64,000 nt of DNA from assembly GCA_023846275.1 (NCBI GenBank), contig JAIUJO010000087.1, positions 1,136,301 to 1,200,300 of the forward strand, written 5' to 3'. Below, piece by piece: positions 1 to 10,164 of the stretch (position 1 is its first letter; each line of letters begins with the position of its first letter). Below the pieces are notes generated by a model that had not been told where the DNA came from, searched no databases, and worked only from the letters and a program-made list of their open reading frames with translations. This DNA is from Vanilla planifolia. Lineage: Eukaryota > Streptophyta > Magnoliopsida > Asparagales > Orchidaceae. A program made the translations under genes and the position numbers.

Positions 1-3000
1 ACCTTTGAGTGTGCATTACATTACAATCCCGTTTATCCAAGACCATTACATGAATTCTATGACACCATTGCACCATATTGACTCGATATTAAGATTTAAA
101 AATGTCAAGTCCCTTATATTAATTTGTTCTCACCTCTTCTTTGTCTTACTCTTCCACCATTGAATAAGAGAATTATGATAACCCTTCTCCCTTAACAAAT
201 TAATTGATCTAAAATTAACATGTTCAAATCATACAACCAAATACTCTAGACAATAACATTTTTATCACTTTGATTATTTCTAATCATATCATTTCGAGTA
301 TATCTACCACATGTTCTATTTTGTGTACTTGAATTCACACGCAATATTTAAAATCATATAATTTTTTTATTCCACTTGATTTTAAAAAACTTATATGTAA
401 AAATGAGTAAGATATTTTGATCACACAATGTAACAAAAGCATTCCTCAATCCCTTCAACATGTTTGAATTAGATTATAAGCATCCTATAAATTTTTCTAT
501 TTTTTTTAAATTTATATTAGAAATAATGAAATCTCTCATTTTTCTTATATTTTAGTATCATATAATAGTAATCCTTAGCAATTGTACTCTTCTGGGTTTT
601 ATTCAAAATGAATTCCATGTTCAGTTAAACATAATAAAATAACCTCTTTCTTAGTGCTATCAACAAAAGCATCATCAAAAGTAAAAATAAGAATGCACCA
701 TTGTGAATATAGAACCAATGCAAAAAATTACAATTGGGAAACCTTTAATCAACAATACTTGAATGCACATATGCATCATTACTTTTATATGCATGCTTTC
801 ATAACTTCAATAAATCAAAAGCTAAGCTTTTCCCTATCACAAGGCCTTTCAAAACACTATTATTGTACTTCTATCATTTCCCTTCTAGATTTCTTTATCG
901 AACCCCTTAGCAAGTGAATAGTCAAAATAATCGATCTTCTAGACACACAACAAAATTGAATCAACAATATATTGGTTTTGTGTCATAATTTAAGCTCTTT
1001 AAATGATAAACTTTGCTTTTGAAAACTAACATCACTAAACTTATAGAATCATACCTTACTTTTTAGCAACCTTTGTTCTTAATTCCTTTTCCTTTTTTCT
1101 CTTTTCTAAATATATTAAGAATAATCATTGCCTTTTTTCATCTTTATTTAATGGCCATTATCATCATATGTGTTATTGTAACATGTTTTACACATCTATA
1201 ATAAAATCATGCTCATATGATGCTTAGTAAAATGTAAGCAAACACAAAAAATACAAGCATGAATGTCAATCATCCTTGTTGATAGATTTCAATTCATTAC
1301 TTATTATACTTGCCAAGTAGTATATAATACTAAGTAAATATAGATGTATAAGCTTGCTATATCAATTCCTCTTGTAAAGGTCTCCCCTTAAAATAGATAT
1401 CAAATTATGTGCCATTATATGATCCATATTTCCTTCATTTGAAGTATTTTACACTTACTATAATATATCTTTCCTATTTCCAAGACTATTTCTCAATTCC
1501 CTCACTTGACTAGTTAAATTCTTTCCAATAATTTAACAACACTACTTCTCTTCCTCCTCTTCTCTTTAAGCTGTCAACCACGATCAAAATGTTTTAATTT
1601 TATTCAAAACACCCTCATCATCCATCGTCATCCTCTCATATACTAAATATCGATGCTTCATTTCCCTTCAACAATTAGACCTCTTCAGTTTAGTGACTTC
1701 ATGCCTTCAAATCGCTTGGAATTTAATAGTTTTGCAAAAAAATAGGTTATTGTTATGTCAATTTTGACAGTACAATAAGGTTAGGAAAATTTTAAAAATA
1801 AGATTTAATAAAAATTATGAAATTCTAAGATTTCTTACTTTTTTTAATAATTTGAACTTCAAAAGTTTAGCGGTTAATTTTGTATGATTCTTCTTAATTA
1901 AATCCACCTGTTCGCCAAATTTCTTATATTTTAATGAAATTTAATATTTTTAATTATTTAACCAAACCTAAAATATTTTTAAATCCTCATTAACATTTGG
2001 TTCAATGACTATCATGCCTACTTTTTTAGATGCAAAATTTTTACTATGCTTATACTTGTAAATTCTATGACTTAGTAAAATTTCATAATTTTGTGAGTTT
2101 ATGTAATAATTTTTTATTACTTTAAAAACTTTTTCATGCTCATAAGTTAATCCTTATAAATCTTTGATCTTCTATTTTAATACTCAAAAGAGTTTTTTGT
2201 CAAAATACTATCATTATATTCAAATAATTTATTTGTTTTATTTCTTAATTTGTCTCTTTCTTTTTAGGGGTTGGTCCTTTAGTGGTATACAACTTTTGAA
2301 TAATATGAAATGAAACTTTAAAGTTTTCAAAAATTCTTTAAAATTCTAAATAATTAAAAGTAACAATAATTAAATTTTCTTTATATTTTGGATAATATAA
2401 ATCTTCTTAAGATCATAAATCAAATCTATGATTATGATTTTTTTATTAATTTAAGCACATGATAATTTAAAATATCAAAATATTATTCAAATAATTCCCC
2501 TTACATTATGTATGTTACAATGAAAGGGAACAATAGATCATGCTCTATCTTATTTAGTAGTTTGTTATGTTTCTATTAAGTTACTAGTTTTTGTATTTTT
2601 GGAGTGATTTAAGAACTTACCTTTTGAAAGAATGTTAAATTTTTTTATATTGAAATTGTTATAATTTTCAAAATATTCAATTAGTTTTAGTGTGATTTTT
2701 GAAAATGATCATGCTAATGGTTTTTTATTTAAAAAATGTGTTTTCAAAATCAAAAGATAGAGAAAGAAATGACATGACCCATAATTACTTTGTGACGTTT
2801 TGAAGAATGTCATTTGATTTAAATAATGTTAGAGCTATTTGTTAAATGATGATTGATTTTATCTTCTAAAGTTAGAGATGCAAAAATTTAGAACATTATG
2901 TAAAGAATTTTTAATAAAAATTAGATCTTTAAAGACAAGTAAAAAGTGTACCATGGGACTAAATATTTTGAAAGTAATTTTAGCACTTTATTAAGAAAGT

Positions 3001-3119
3001 TTCTTAACTTCATGGTCTCAAAAAAGGAATCTAAGTAAATCCAGACATGGTAAAAGATTTGATAAACATGCCTTCCTAAAAATCTCATAGAGATGCTCAA
3101 TATCTAGCTCAAAAAACTT
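1..3119. other. AT-rich intergenic DNA, no recognisable gene
   Basis: The stretch is strongly AT-rich with frequent stops in every frame. The only open frame of note (654-917, + strand, 87 codons) has no family motif I recognise, has a composition like its surroundings and lies in DNA without other coding signals, so I treat it as chance. I looked for retrotransposon protein motifs on both strands and saw none I could defend. It may be very old transposon DNA. Confidence 0.6.
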
Positions 3120-4190
3120 ATTAGGTTCACCCTTTTTATTTTCAAGCATGGAGAGAAACTTCAACAGTTTATCAAGCTACTCTACAATACGTTTAGACAA
3201 TAGTAAATCGAAGATTGTCAAAAGGCTTTTCTAGAGCTTAATTGATACTTATCTCAGCCTCCAATCTTGAGCTTTCTAGTCCTTAAGCAGTCTTTATGTA
3301 TATATATAATTTCTTCTAGTCCTTAGGCAGTCTTTATGTATATATATAATTTCCTCAAGTTTTATAGTTAACTCATCTTTAATTCAAGAGAATAATGGAT
3401 TTCAACAACTAATCTATTATGTTACTCTTACTCAAAAAGATGTAGAGCTATGATACTCTATTAAAGAGCATCTAAACCTAGCTTTACTTATGTCAACCTA
3501 TCAGTTATACCAATATTCACATGATAGATGTCACAAGCAATAAACCTATGAGGCACATCCTCAACTGATAGATGATATAAATAGGTTGCAAAAGTGGGTA
3601 ATTAAGCATAGAGAGTTTGAACTTAACTTCATTTCCTATTCATTTATGAAATCTTAAGTTCTTAAAGGTTTTCTAATTGAGAGAAACTTTTTTTATTCTA
3701 AACCTAAGGCACTTGTAAACTTCTAACAACCTTTTTTGATGGAGCTTTCATGTGTGAGTCTTGTAGAATTAGTTCAATCCTTCTTAGCTCTTAGTAAGTA
3801 AAGCTCAAAGGTGTTATCATAATTGTTTTCATTATCACCAACAAACAGGCTAAGAATGAATCCTTGATTGCAAGTCAATAGGTTGCTTGAGGGCTACAAA
3901 TGATGCACTTAAAAATCTTTAGTAGTTTCCAAATAACTAATAAGTAGTGTCTTATCAAAAAGTAAAGATTTACACCAAAATCCTATGAATACTAGCTTGG
4001 CCTCTTCTCCAAAAGTATGATACTATAGATCTATTTTTTATTCATTAAAAACAAAAATAAAAAGTGGATCTACTAGCCAATAATAGAGATTCTAGTGAAG
4101 ACTTTTCTCATCTTAAGAAGTTGAGTATTGAGTTACTAAATCGACTAGTTTTTCGACATAAAAGGCCTTCTTATTGATAAATCCATCTGA
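3120..4190 (+). pseudogene. possible Ty3/gypsy gag remnant, heavily decayed
   Basis: I read this as a possible decayed gag of a Tat-type Ty3/gypsy element. Gag would form the particle that packages element RNA. The best stretch is 4088-4150, which reads DSSEDFSHLKKLSIELLNRL. It resembles the gag segment after the degenerate zinc-binding motif in plant Tat-type elements, where an HDTEDC-like sequence precedes an LK..IEELI-like helix; the cysteine here would be Phe. Just upstream, in another frame, is a Lys/Asn-rich run ending KKW, which could be what remains of the K-Y-C-x-F-H part. Positions 3640-3790 read partly like the GL...F.YSL segment of gag but with stops. The match rests on eye alignment of degraded codons, so it may be coincidental. 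It lies upstream of the integrase fossil at 6947-7490, in the order expected for gag and pol. Confidence 0.3.
3273..3352. repeat. 40-bp tandem duplication
   Basis: Two adjacent copies of a 40-bp unit (3273-3312 and 3313-3352) differ at about two positions. Each contains the words CTAGTCCTTA, CAGTCTTTATG and a TATATATATAA run. The near identity implies a recent local duplication inside otherwise decayed DNA. No function is apparent. Confidence 0.9.
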
Positions 4191-4768
4191 CACTTATCTA
4201 AAGTTTGGGATTTTAACCCGTATAAGTTAGATGTAAAAATGGTCAGGTGATTCGTTCAATAATATGCTTTGGTTGATTAACAATATTATCAAAAATCCTT
4301 TCGCGAGACATACACAAATGTGTTCATCTATGACATTTAATGTTTTATATCAAGCTAATAGTTATGTTTTAAAAAATCTTATTAAATAAGACAACCTTAG
4401 ATAAGTTTTACATATTATAAAAATAATTATATTATTTTGAAACCATAATTCTTAGATGAAATCATTTGAGAGCATAAAATATTAAGCATTTCACTAAGTG
4501 AAGAAAAAAATGCAATCTTTTAGAACTTTTCCAAACCTCCTTAATCATAAGTTTAACATGTCCCACTCCCTCTTATTTGACTTTGTAAGAGCCCATCCAT
4601 TACACATGGTCTGATCTAAAATGATGAGCTAATTACCCATCACTACGATGCCTTACAGCTTTTTGTACTGCTACCACCAAGGAGAAATAATAGTGATAAT
4701 AATAATGATAACAATAATGATAATAATAACGACAAGCTTGGCCAACCCATTTCTCACCTAAACTCTCT
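4191..4768. other. AT-rich stretch, no gene seen
   Basis: No open frame or RNA gene is visible. The segment 4560-4768 precedes a TATA box and could be the U3 part of an old LTR, but I could not find paired LTR ends (TG...CA), a target-site duplication or a second LTR copy in the window. Confidence 0.5.
4686..4733. repeat. imperfect (ATA/ATG)n trinucleotide microsatellite
   Basis: About 48 bp of AAT/GAT/AAC triplets in a row, interrupted by single substitutions. It lies about 35 bp upstream of the TATA box at 4769. Confidence 0.85.
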
Positions 4769-4777
4769 TATAAATAG
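4769..4777 (+). promoter_or_regulatory. candidate LTR TATA box
   Basis: A perfect TATAAATAG word is followed by a GA-rich leader (dense AGAG words at about 4832-4856) and a small hairpin at 4872-4891. A TATA box followed by a purine-rich R/U5 leader is a common layout in plant Ty3/gypsy LTRs. This fits the gypsy debris on both sides, but LTR boundaries are not visible, so promoter identity is inferred and any activity is unknown. Confidence 0.4.
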
Positions 4778-4871
4778 ATAGAGGATGATCTTGAGGAGAG
4801 AGAACAAAGTTGTGATTACTTTCAATAAAAAAGACAAGAGAGAGATAGAGAGAGAAATCTAAGAAAGGGAG

Positions 4872-4891
4872 AGTGCCCATGAGAGGGCACT
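4872..4891 (+). other. 7-bp stem, 6-nt loop hairpin in candidate LTR leader
   Basis: AGTGCCC (4872-4878) and GGGCACT (4885-4891) are perfect inverse complements separated by ATGAGA. The hairpin is G+C-rich in an AT-rich setting and falls about 100 bp downstream of the candidate TATA box, so it would lie in the transcribed leader. Confidence 0.5.
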
Positions 4892-5880
4892 TAGGAGCTA
4901 TGGGAGCTTCTACAAAGCTAATGCTAATGAGAAGAGCATATCATTAAAAAATTTAAGTAAATCCAAAACTTATTTTTTAAAGACAAATGAAGATGAGTGA
5001 GATGATGATAAGAGAGGAAAGAAAGTGTTTGGAAGAAAAACATCATGATAATATTATTAATAATTTGGGTGAATTCAAATAAGTTGGATCATATAATATT
5101 GATATGAATAAATTATCCCAAAATCAAGACTTAGCTTACTACTAAATATTCTAGAATATAGGTGTCACTTGCGACCCAAAGCCTTCATTAGCATATAAAA
5201 TTAACCAACTACTCAAGTTAACCCAAATGACCAATCAACCCAAATTAACAAATGCTAATTTGACACCAAGTTGATCAATAAAAATTGAGTCTCTTGAGAT
5301 ATGTGTCTAATAAAGTTTACTATTAAGTTTAATAAAATTCTTTTTACTCATATTTAATCATATTTGTGATACTTAGTTCCATAATTTGGTTTCATGCAAA
5401 AATTTTATTGAACATAGCTTATGTTGAAGAATCATGATGCCATTAGATGATATTATTTGAGTAAATTAAATGCCAATCATGATAAACTTTAAATAAGTAT
5501 AAAGAGTTGTGCTGGAACTAAGTAAATGACGAACAAAAGATATGAATATAACATAAATAATACACATAAAATGTCATGAGCACATGATAATTATATGTGA
5601 TGATGCATATATGATGTTGGACATATGTCAATGAATATGAGATATTAGATATTTTGTAATCGATAATGTTGTGAGAACAAGCTAGACAAAAATAATGAAA
5701 TTATATTAAAAATATTTGTAACAATTTAATAAGAATGGTTATGTTATTATACTTCTTAGTTTCATGTATTGAAAATCGAAACATAAAATCTAAGTTTTGA
5801 ATATAATCAAGTGCAATAGACATCAAAATCTAGCAATGATACCAATTGATTGATATTATTTCAATAAGATGAATGATATA
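4892..5880. other. AT-rich stretch, no gene seen
   Basis: No reverse transcriptase, RNase H or protease motif could be recognised here, although an intact gypsy element would carry these between gag and integrase. Stops are frequent in all frames. The pol 5' part is either deleted or decayed beyond visual recognition. Confidence 0.5.
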
Positions 5881-6080
5881 TTTGTGACAATCAAGTAAAG
5901 CAAAACTCTTTAATTAGTGCATTGATATTTGTGACAATTAGGTCAGACAAAATCTTTTGATTGGGCACTATTACCAATTTGCGACAATAAGGTAAAGCCA
6001 AACCTTTTAGTTAAGCACCATGTATTAATATTATTTGTAACAATTGAGTATGGAAAACCCCTCATACTAGTTATAATTCT
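5881..6080 (+). repeat. four-unit degenerate tandem repeat, about 50 bp per unit
   Basis: Units begin at 5881, 5928, 5978 and 6034, each opening with a TTTGTGACAAT-like word (variants TTTGCGACAAT and TTTGTAACAAT). Each continues with AAG/AGG, a CAAAAC-like word, CTTTTAGTTA-like sequence and GCACCAT-like sequence. Spacings are 47, 50 and 56 bp. The units are diverged, so the expansion is old. Short tandem repeats of this kind are common in untranslated parts of plant gypsy elements, which would fit the integrase fossil downstream. Confidence 0.8.
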
Positions 6081-6946
6081 TGGTGTATCTTAGTTGCATA
6101 TGTTGATTTTCACATGTAAGCTTAAAAGACATGATAAAATAAGAGTTTTCATTATAAACAAGTTTACAATTAAATGGATAGTTAGGAAGTAATAAGCCCA
6201 TTAAAAAAGATCACAAAAATCTAGAATAAATTGTATGGGACATTTTAATAAAAAGACATCTTTATTGTGGTACTTGATATAATAATGTGATACTTGATAA
6301 CATTCTTATAGATTATATGAAGCACGATGCCCTCATAATTGGATGGTTTTCTCTCATTCTTAATATTATTATAAAGTCTCATGCACTTGCTTTGCTTGCA
6401 TTCTCATAACATGATATTTTTTATTGTACTAATTGTTATGATTATATGAATTATTTTAATGATTTATATGAAGTGTCTTTTGATGATATCTTACACATTC
6501 TTAGCTTCTTTGAATTATACATTAACATGAATTAGTAACGTTATATCAATTAAAAGATTAACTATAATATGTTTAGATAACATGGATTTTTTGCTTTAAG
6601 TTATTATTTTTGACATAATAAGTCTATGATAGACTTGCCTCTTATTTTTCAATATTTTCTAAAAAGGATAATTTGATATTTTCATATGTATATATTGAGG
6701 ACACCATTGGTCCCAAAGAGTATGGATGAAGAGTGGTGAGAAAAGTAGTTTTTAAAGAAATTTGAGTGTTTATGTATCTTTTTAATTGTAAACTCATCAT
6801 TTAATCAACAAAATAATTTTTTTTCATATATATATATATATAATTATCTTTGGTAGAATTAAATAATTAATAATAAGAATTAAGCCCTAGTGAACAAAAA
6901 AGATGAAAGAATGTTTAAGAAAGTAAGGCCATCACACCATCCTTTA
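6081..6946. other. AT-rich stretch upstream of the integrase fossil
   Basis: No coding remnant was recognised. It contains a short (AT)n microsatellite at 6826-6842 just after a run of T. The beginning of the integrase zinc-binding region follows directly at about 6947. Confidence 0.55.
6826..6842. repeat. (AT)8 microsatellite
   Basis: A 17-bp pure alternating AT run follows a short T-rich run. It is ordinary for AT-rich plant intergenic DNA. Confidence 0.9.
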
Positions 6947-7490
6947 GAAGTTAAAGATATGATCAAGTTGATCCATTCAAGAGAGTGTGATGGACGTGCC
7001 TAAAGCTATAAACATGCCATGAAGAGTATGTATCAAGGATTGTTTTTGACCAATAATGAAAAAAATATTACTTTATTTACTTAAAGGTGCAAAAGGTGTC
7101 AAGTTCATGCTCCCCTTCTATACTAATTATTCACAAAGATGGAAGAAATAATTATTTATTGGTTCTTGTTAGACTATGGTATGAATTTAAATTTTTTATT
7201 TCCAATTGCTAGAAATGGAAGGAGGTTCCTTCTCTTGGTTGTTGAGAACCTTTAAAAATGGATCAAAGTCAAGCCTCTTATTAGCAAGGCTATTAATAAG
7301 ATTTAATGTTTTCTTTAGACAAAAATTTATAATAGGTTTAATATTTTCATAGCAATTGTTACAAATGATACAATAATGTTCCAATCTAAAGATTTTCCAA
7401 ATTTATGCAAAATGTATGGTTGTGGTTTTAAGTATGCCTCAACTTCTCATCCTCACATAGATGGACAAGCCAAAGCAATGAACATGAGGT
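6947..7490 (+). pseudogene. Ty3/gypsy integrase pseudogene (Tat/Athila-like)
   Basis: This is the remnant of a retrotransposon integrase, the enzyme that inserts element cDNA into chromosomes. One frame is kept throughout, with about six in-frame stops and no visible frameshift. The N-terminal zinc-binding region reads MIKLIHSRECDG, then YQGLFLTNN, then RCKRCQVHAP (cysteine codons 7088 and 7097). These align with the IH.G...G, RQGYYWPT and CD.CQ..A motifs. The catalytic core follows: YGMNL (7175-7189), RRFLLLVVENL, KWIKVKPL, IAIVTNDTIMF, then TSHPHIDGQAKAMN. The KWIEAEPL-like stretch favours the Tat/Athila group over chromoviruses. The three catalytic positions are codons 7184, 7364 and 7472; the last two are separated by 35 residues, as expected for DD35E. 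All three residues are changed (Asp to Asn, Asp to Asn, Glu to Lys), so no active enzyme could be made. Similarity fades after 7490. Confidence 0.9.
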
Positions 7491-7559
7491 TTGAATGTGA
7501 TGAGATAAGCACCTTTCTAGTCATCTCGATGATATCTACTTATTACATGTTTATATCTA

Positions 7560-9995
7560 TATTTTAAATTTTTTTTCTATAGTATTGGTTTAATATTTAG
7601 ATATTTTATTTTCTATGTTTTTTGGCATGTTTTATGAGATATTTTGATTTGTAGGAGATTTGACAATCATGGTTGGTTCCCTTGATCTTTTTAGTATGTC
7701 CAACTACAATAATCTCAAAAAATTTATCTAATTTGTCCAAAATTTTCACTTTGGTTTAGCAATATTGCAATGAAACTCTAATTCTTCTCTTATGTGACAT
7801 GAACATCTTTTGATTTTGTCATGTAACACTAGCTCAATTTGTCTCATTTCAGCTTTAATACATATTTGTTAATAATAAATGCTATATAATTATTACTTTA
7901 TGTTTATTTCATTTTTTTATTCATGTTTTTCAAACAAGGAAGGTCTAATCAAGACAACAAAAATATTGGGCTCAACTTGATGAGCTCTATCCTATAAAGT
8001 AATTTTTTTCAAATTTCTGAATATTTCTTTTAAGTGTATAGAAAGTTCTAATAAAAATTTTATTTATTTTACCAAATTTGAATGTGGAGGATGTTGTATA
8101 TGATCTCATTGGTATGTTTGAATGAACTTTTTTAAAGTTATTTGTTAACCTTTGTTAGAATTTTTACTTTAATTTCCTTATTTTGCTATTTAATTTTGAA
8201 TGACTTCTCTTGTGAAGTTTACATCATTTTATTTTGGTAATATTATTTTTCTTCAACTCATTTTATTTTAGCATTAATATATATTTACTTCATATTAAAA
8301 TAAAAATTTTTATTATTTATTATTATTATTGTAATTTATAGTAAATATTATTGAAGTTTGACTATGATGAAATGAATGTCATTGGTCTCCTCTTAATGAT
8401 CTCAATCTAATAAAATATTTATTTTTATACTAAAAAAATTAATTTTCTATTATTTATGGCACATTTTATAAGATATTTCAATTCATTTCTAATTTAATAG
8501 TTAAAGATTTTACAATTGATCTTCTTTAAGCTTTTCACTTTTTTATTTTGAAGTGCTCCAGATGATGTCATGTAAAGTCAAAAAAAGTTGTTGGGCTCAT
8601 CTTAAGGAACTCCATCCACTAAAATTTATATTTTAAATATTTAAGTAATTTATTTTCTTATGTTCTAGGATGCTTCTTAGGAATTTTAATTTGTATTAGA
8701 TTTGATAATATAGGATGTTATATTCAGTCTCCATAGTCTTTTTGAATGCATCTTTCTCATACCACTTATCCTATTTCATCAATTATTTTAGTTTGATTTA
8801 TTATTTTATAATATAGCTAAAAAATTCTCTTATCTAACCTTTATCACTTTGATTTAGTTATATTATATTTCCTTAAATTTTCATAATTCAACTTTAATAA
8901 ATGTTTAGTTAATTTTAAAGTAATAATTTATTATTATTTATGCTTTTCACATTCGTGTCTCATAGTATTTCAAAGATATGTTAGATTGAGGTGAAAAAAA
9001 CTTCAATGGACTCTTCTCAATTTTGTCTATCTAATTAAATATTTATTTATATATTTTAAAATATTTTACTTTCAAGTGTTTAGGCTTACTTTGTAAGATA
9101 TATTGATTCATATCTAATTTTATGATCAAGAATATTAGAGTTGATCTCCTTATAATCTTGGAATGCAATATTTCCTTACAAATATCTTATCTAAAAATGC
9201 TTCCCATTCACATATTAGCTTTCCATTCTTTACAATATATTTTGATTTGTACCTAATTTGATGATAGAGTATGTGACTCTCGATCATCTTGGTATCTCTA
9301 AATATAGCTTTTATTTTAAAATTTATCTCATTTCGTAAATATTTTCACTTAAAATTAGTTATTTTGCTTAGTTACTATAGAAATCTTGTCATTTCATTAT
9401 ATTACATTACTATCATTTAACAAAATTTAACTTTAAAATATATTTACTTAATTTTTAAAAAAATATTTATTTATTATTTAGACATGTTTACTTCTTTAAT
9501 GCATGGTAATGTTTAACAACTGTATTTTGATAAGAAAAAAATATCATTACATTTGTTTCACATTTTACCAATCATTATGAGTTGTACATATTAAATGGTC
9601 AATGATGTAATCTTGACTGCCTTAGTTTCATAGAATTAAACTTTGTTGTATAGTTAACCTCATTACTTAAAAGTTTTTACTTAGATTTGATTATATTATT
9701 TTTTTAAATTTCAATAGTTTTATATAATTTTGCTTAATATCTAAATAATATTTTTCTATTATTGATGCTTCTTTGATTTTTTAAACTGTAATATTTCAAA
9801 ACAAGATATGATGGATTGAAACAAATGTCCTCGACACAACTAAATCATAGGATTGAAATACGAATTTTATTTTTTAAAATTTTTAACTATTTTATTTTCT
9901 TGTGATTTAAGATGCTTTTTAAAACTTTTGAATTACACCTAATTTTTCAATAGATGATATTACTCGCAATCTCCTTGATATCTTAGAATATACAA
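7560..9995 (+). repeat. decayed satellite-like tandem array, unit about 410 bp
   Basis: A recurring block can be followed by its core: a TTTTATAAGATATTTTGATTT-like word, then TCTAATTTGATAAT, then GATGTTAC, then GATCTCCTTGATCTTTTTGAATG. Copies of this core start near 7622, 8030, 8455, 8668, 9080, 9222, 9560 and 9908. A second anchor (ATTGGGCTCATCTTGATGAACTC-like) precedes it by about 100 bp near 7945, 8358, 8572, 8970 and 9802. A third anchor (TTTACTTAATATTAAAAT then TTATTATTTATG) follows the core. The commonest spacing is 408-425 bp; shorter intervals (142, 213) fit internal deletions. Copies are strongly diverged. The last unit stops soon after its core, at about 9995, where the TG/CA array begins. 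No coding capacity is seen. Confidence 0.8.
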
Positions 9996-10164
9996 TTTGA
10001 GCATACACATGCACTCACACACACACACATATAGACAAAGATGCACAAATTAACATGCACATGGAAACACACACACACGTACGTTGACTCACATTAACCT
10101 ACATGCAACACATACTTGCACAAACACACACGCGCAATAACACATAAGCACACACACTCACACA
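9996..10164 (-). repeat. start of TG/CA array, CA-rich on + strand
   Basis: Immediately after the truncated 410-bp unit the sequence becomes CACACA, CATGCA and ACACACG words. Polarity changes from CA-rich to TG-rich at about 10165. There is no microsatellite-like gradient on the unique side: the AT-rich unit passes into CA words within about 20 bp. Confidence 0.9.

Noticed and set aside
654..917. 87-codon open frame in the AT-rich left flank
   Set aside because: No family motif, no supporting context and composition like the flanking non-coding DNA.
7196..7384. 62-codon open frame on the minus strand
   Set aside because: It is the antisense shadow of the integrase pseudogene on the + strand.
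3120..7490. One complete Ty3/gypsy element
   Set aside because: No paired LTRs, no recognisable reverse transcriptase or RNase H, and a promoter-like LTR segment lies between the gag-like and integrase-like parts.
7376..7567. 63-codon open frame on the + strand as an independent gene
   Set aside because: Its first two-thirds are the C-terminal half of the integrase core fossil; it is a stop-free fragment of that pseudogene, not a gene.
7560..9995. Active centromeric satellite
   Set aside because: The units are strongly diverged and cover only 2.4 kb; nothing in the sequence shows centromere function.
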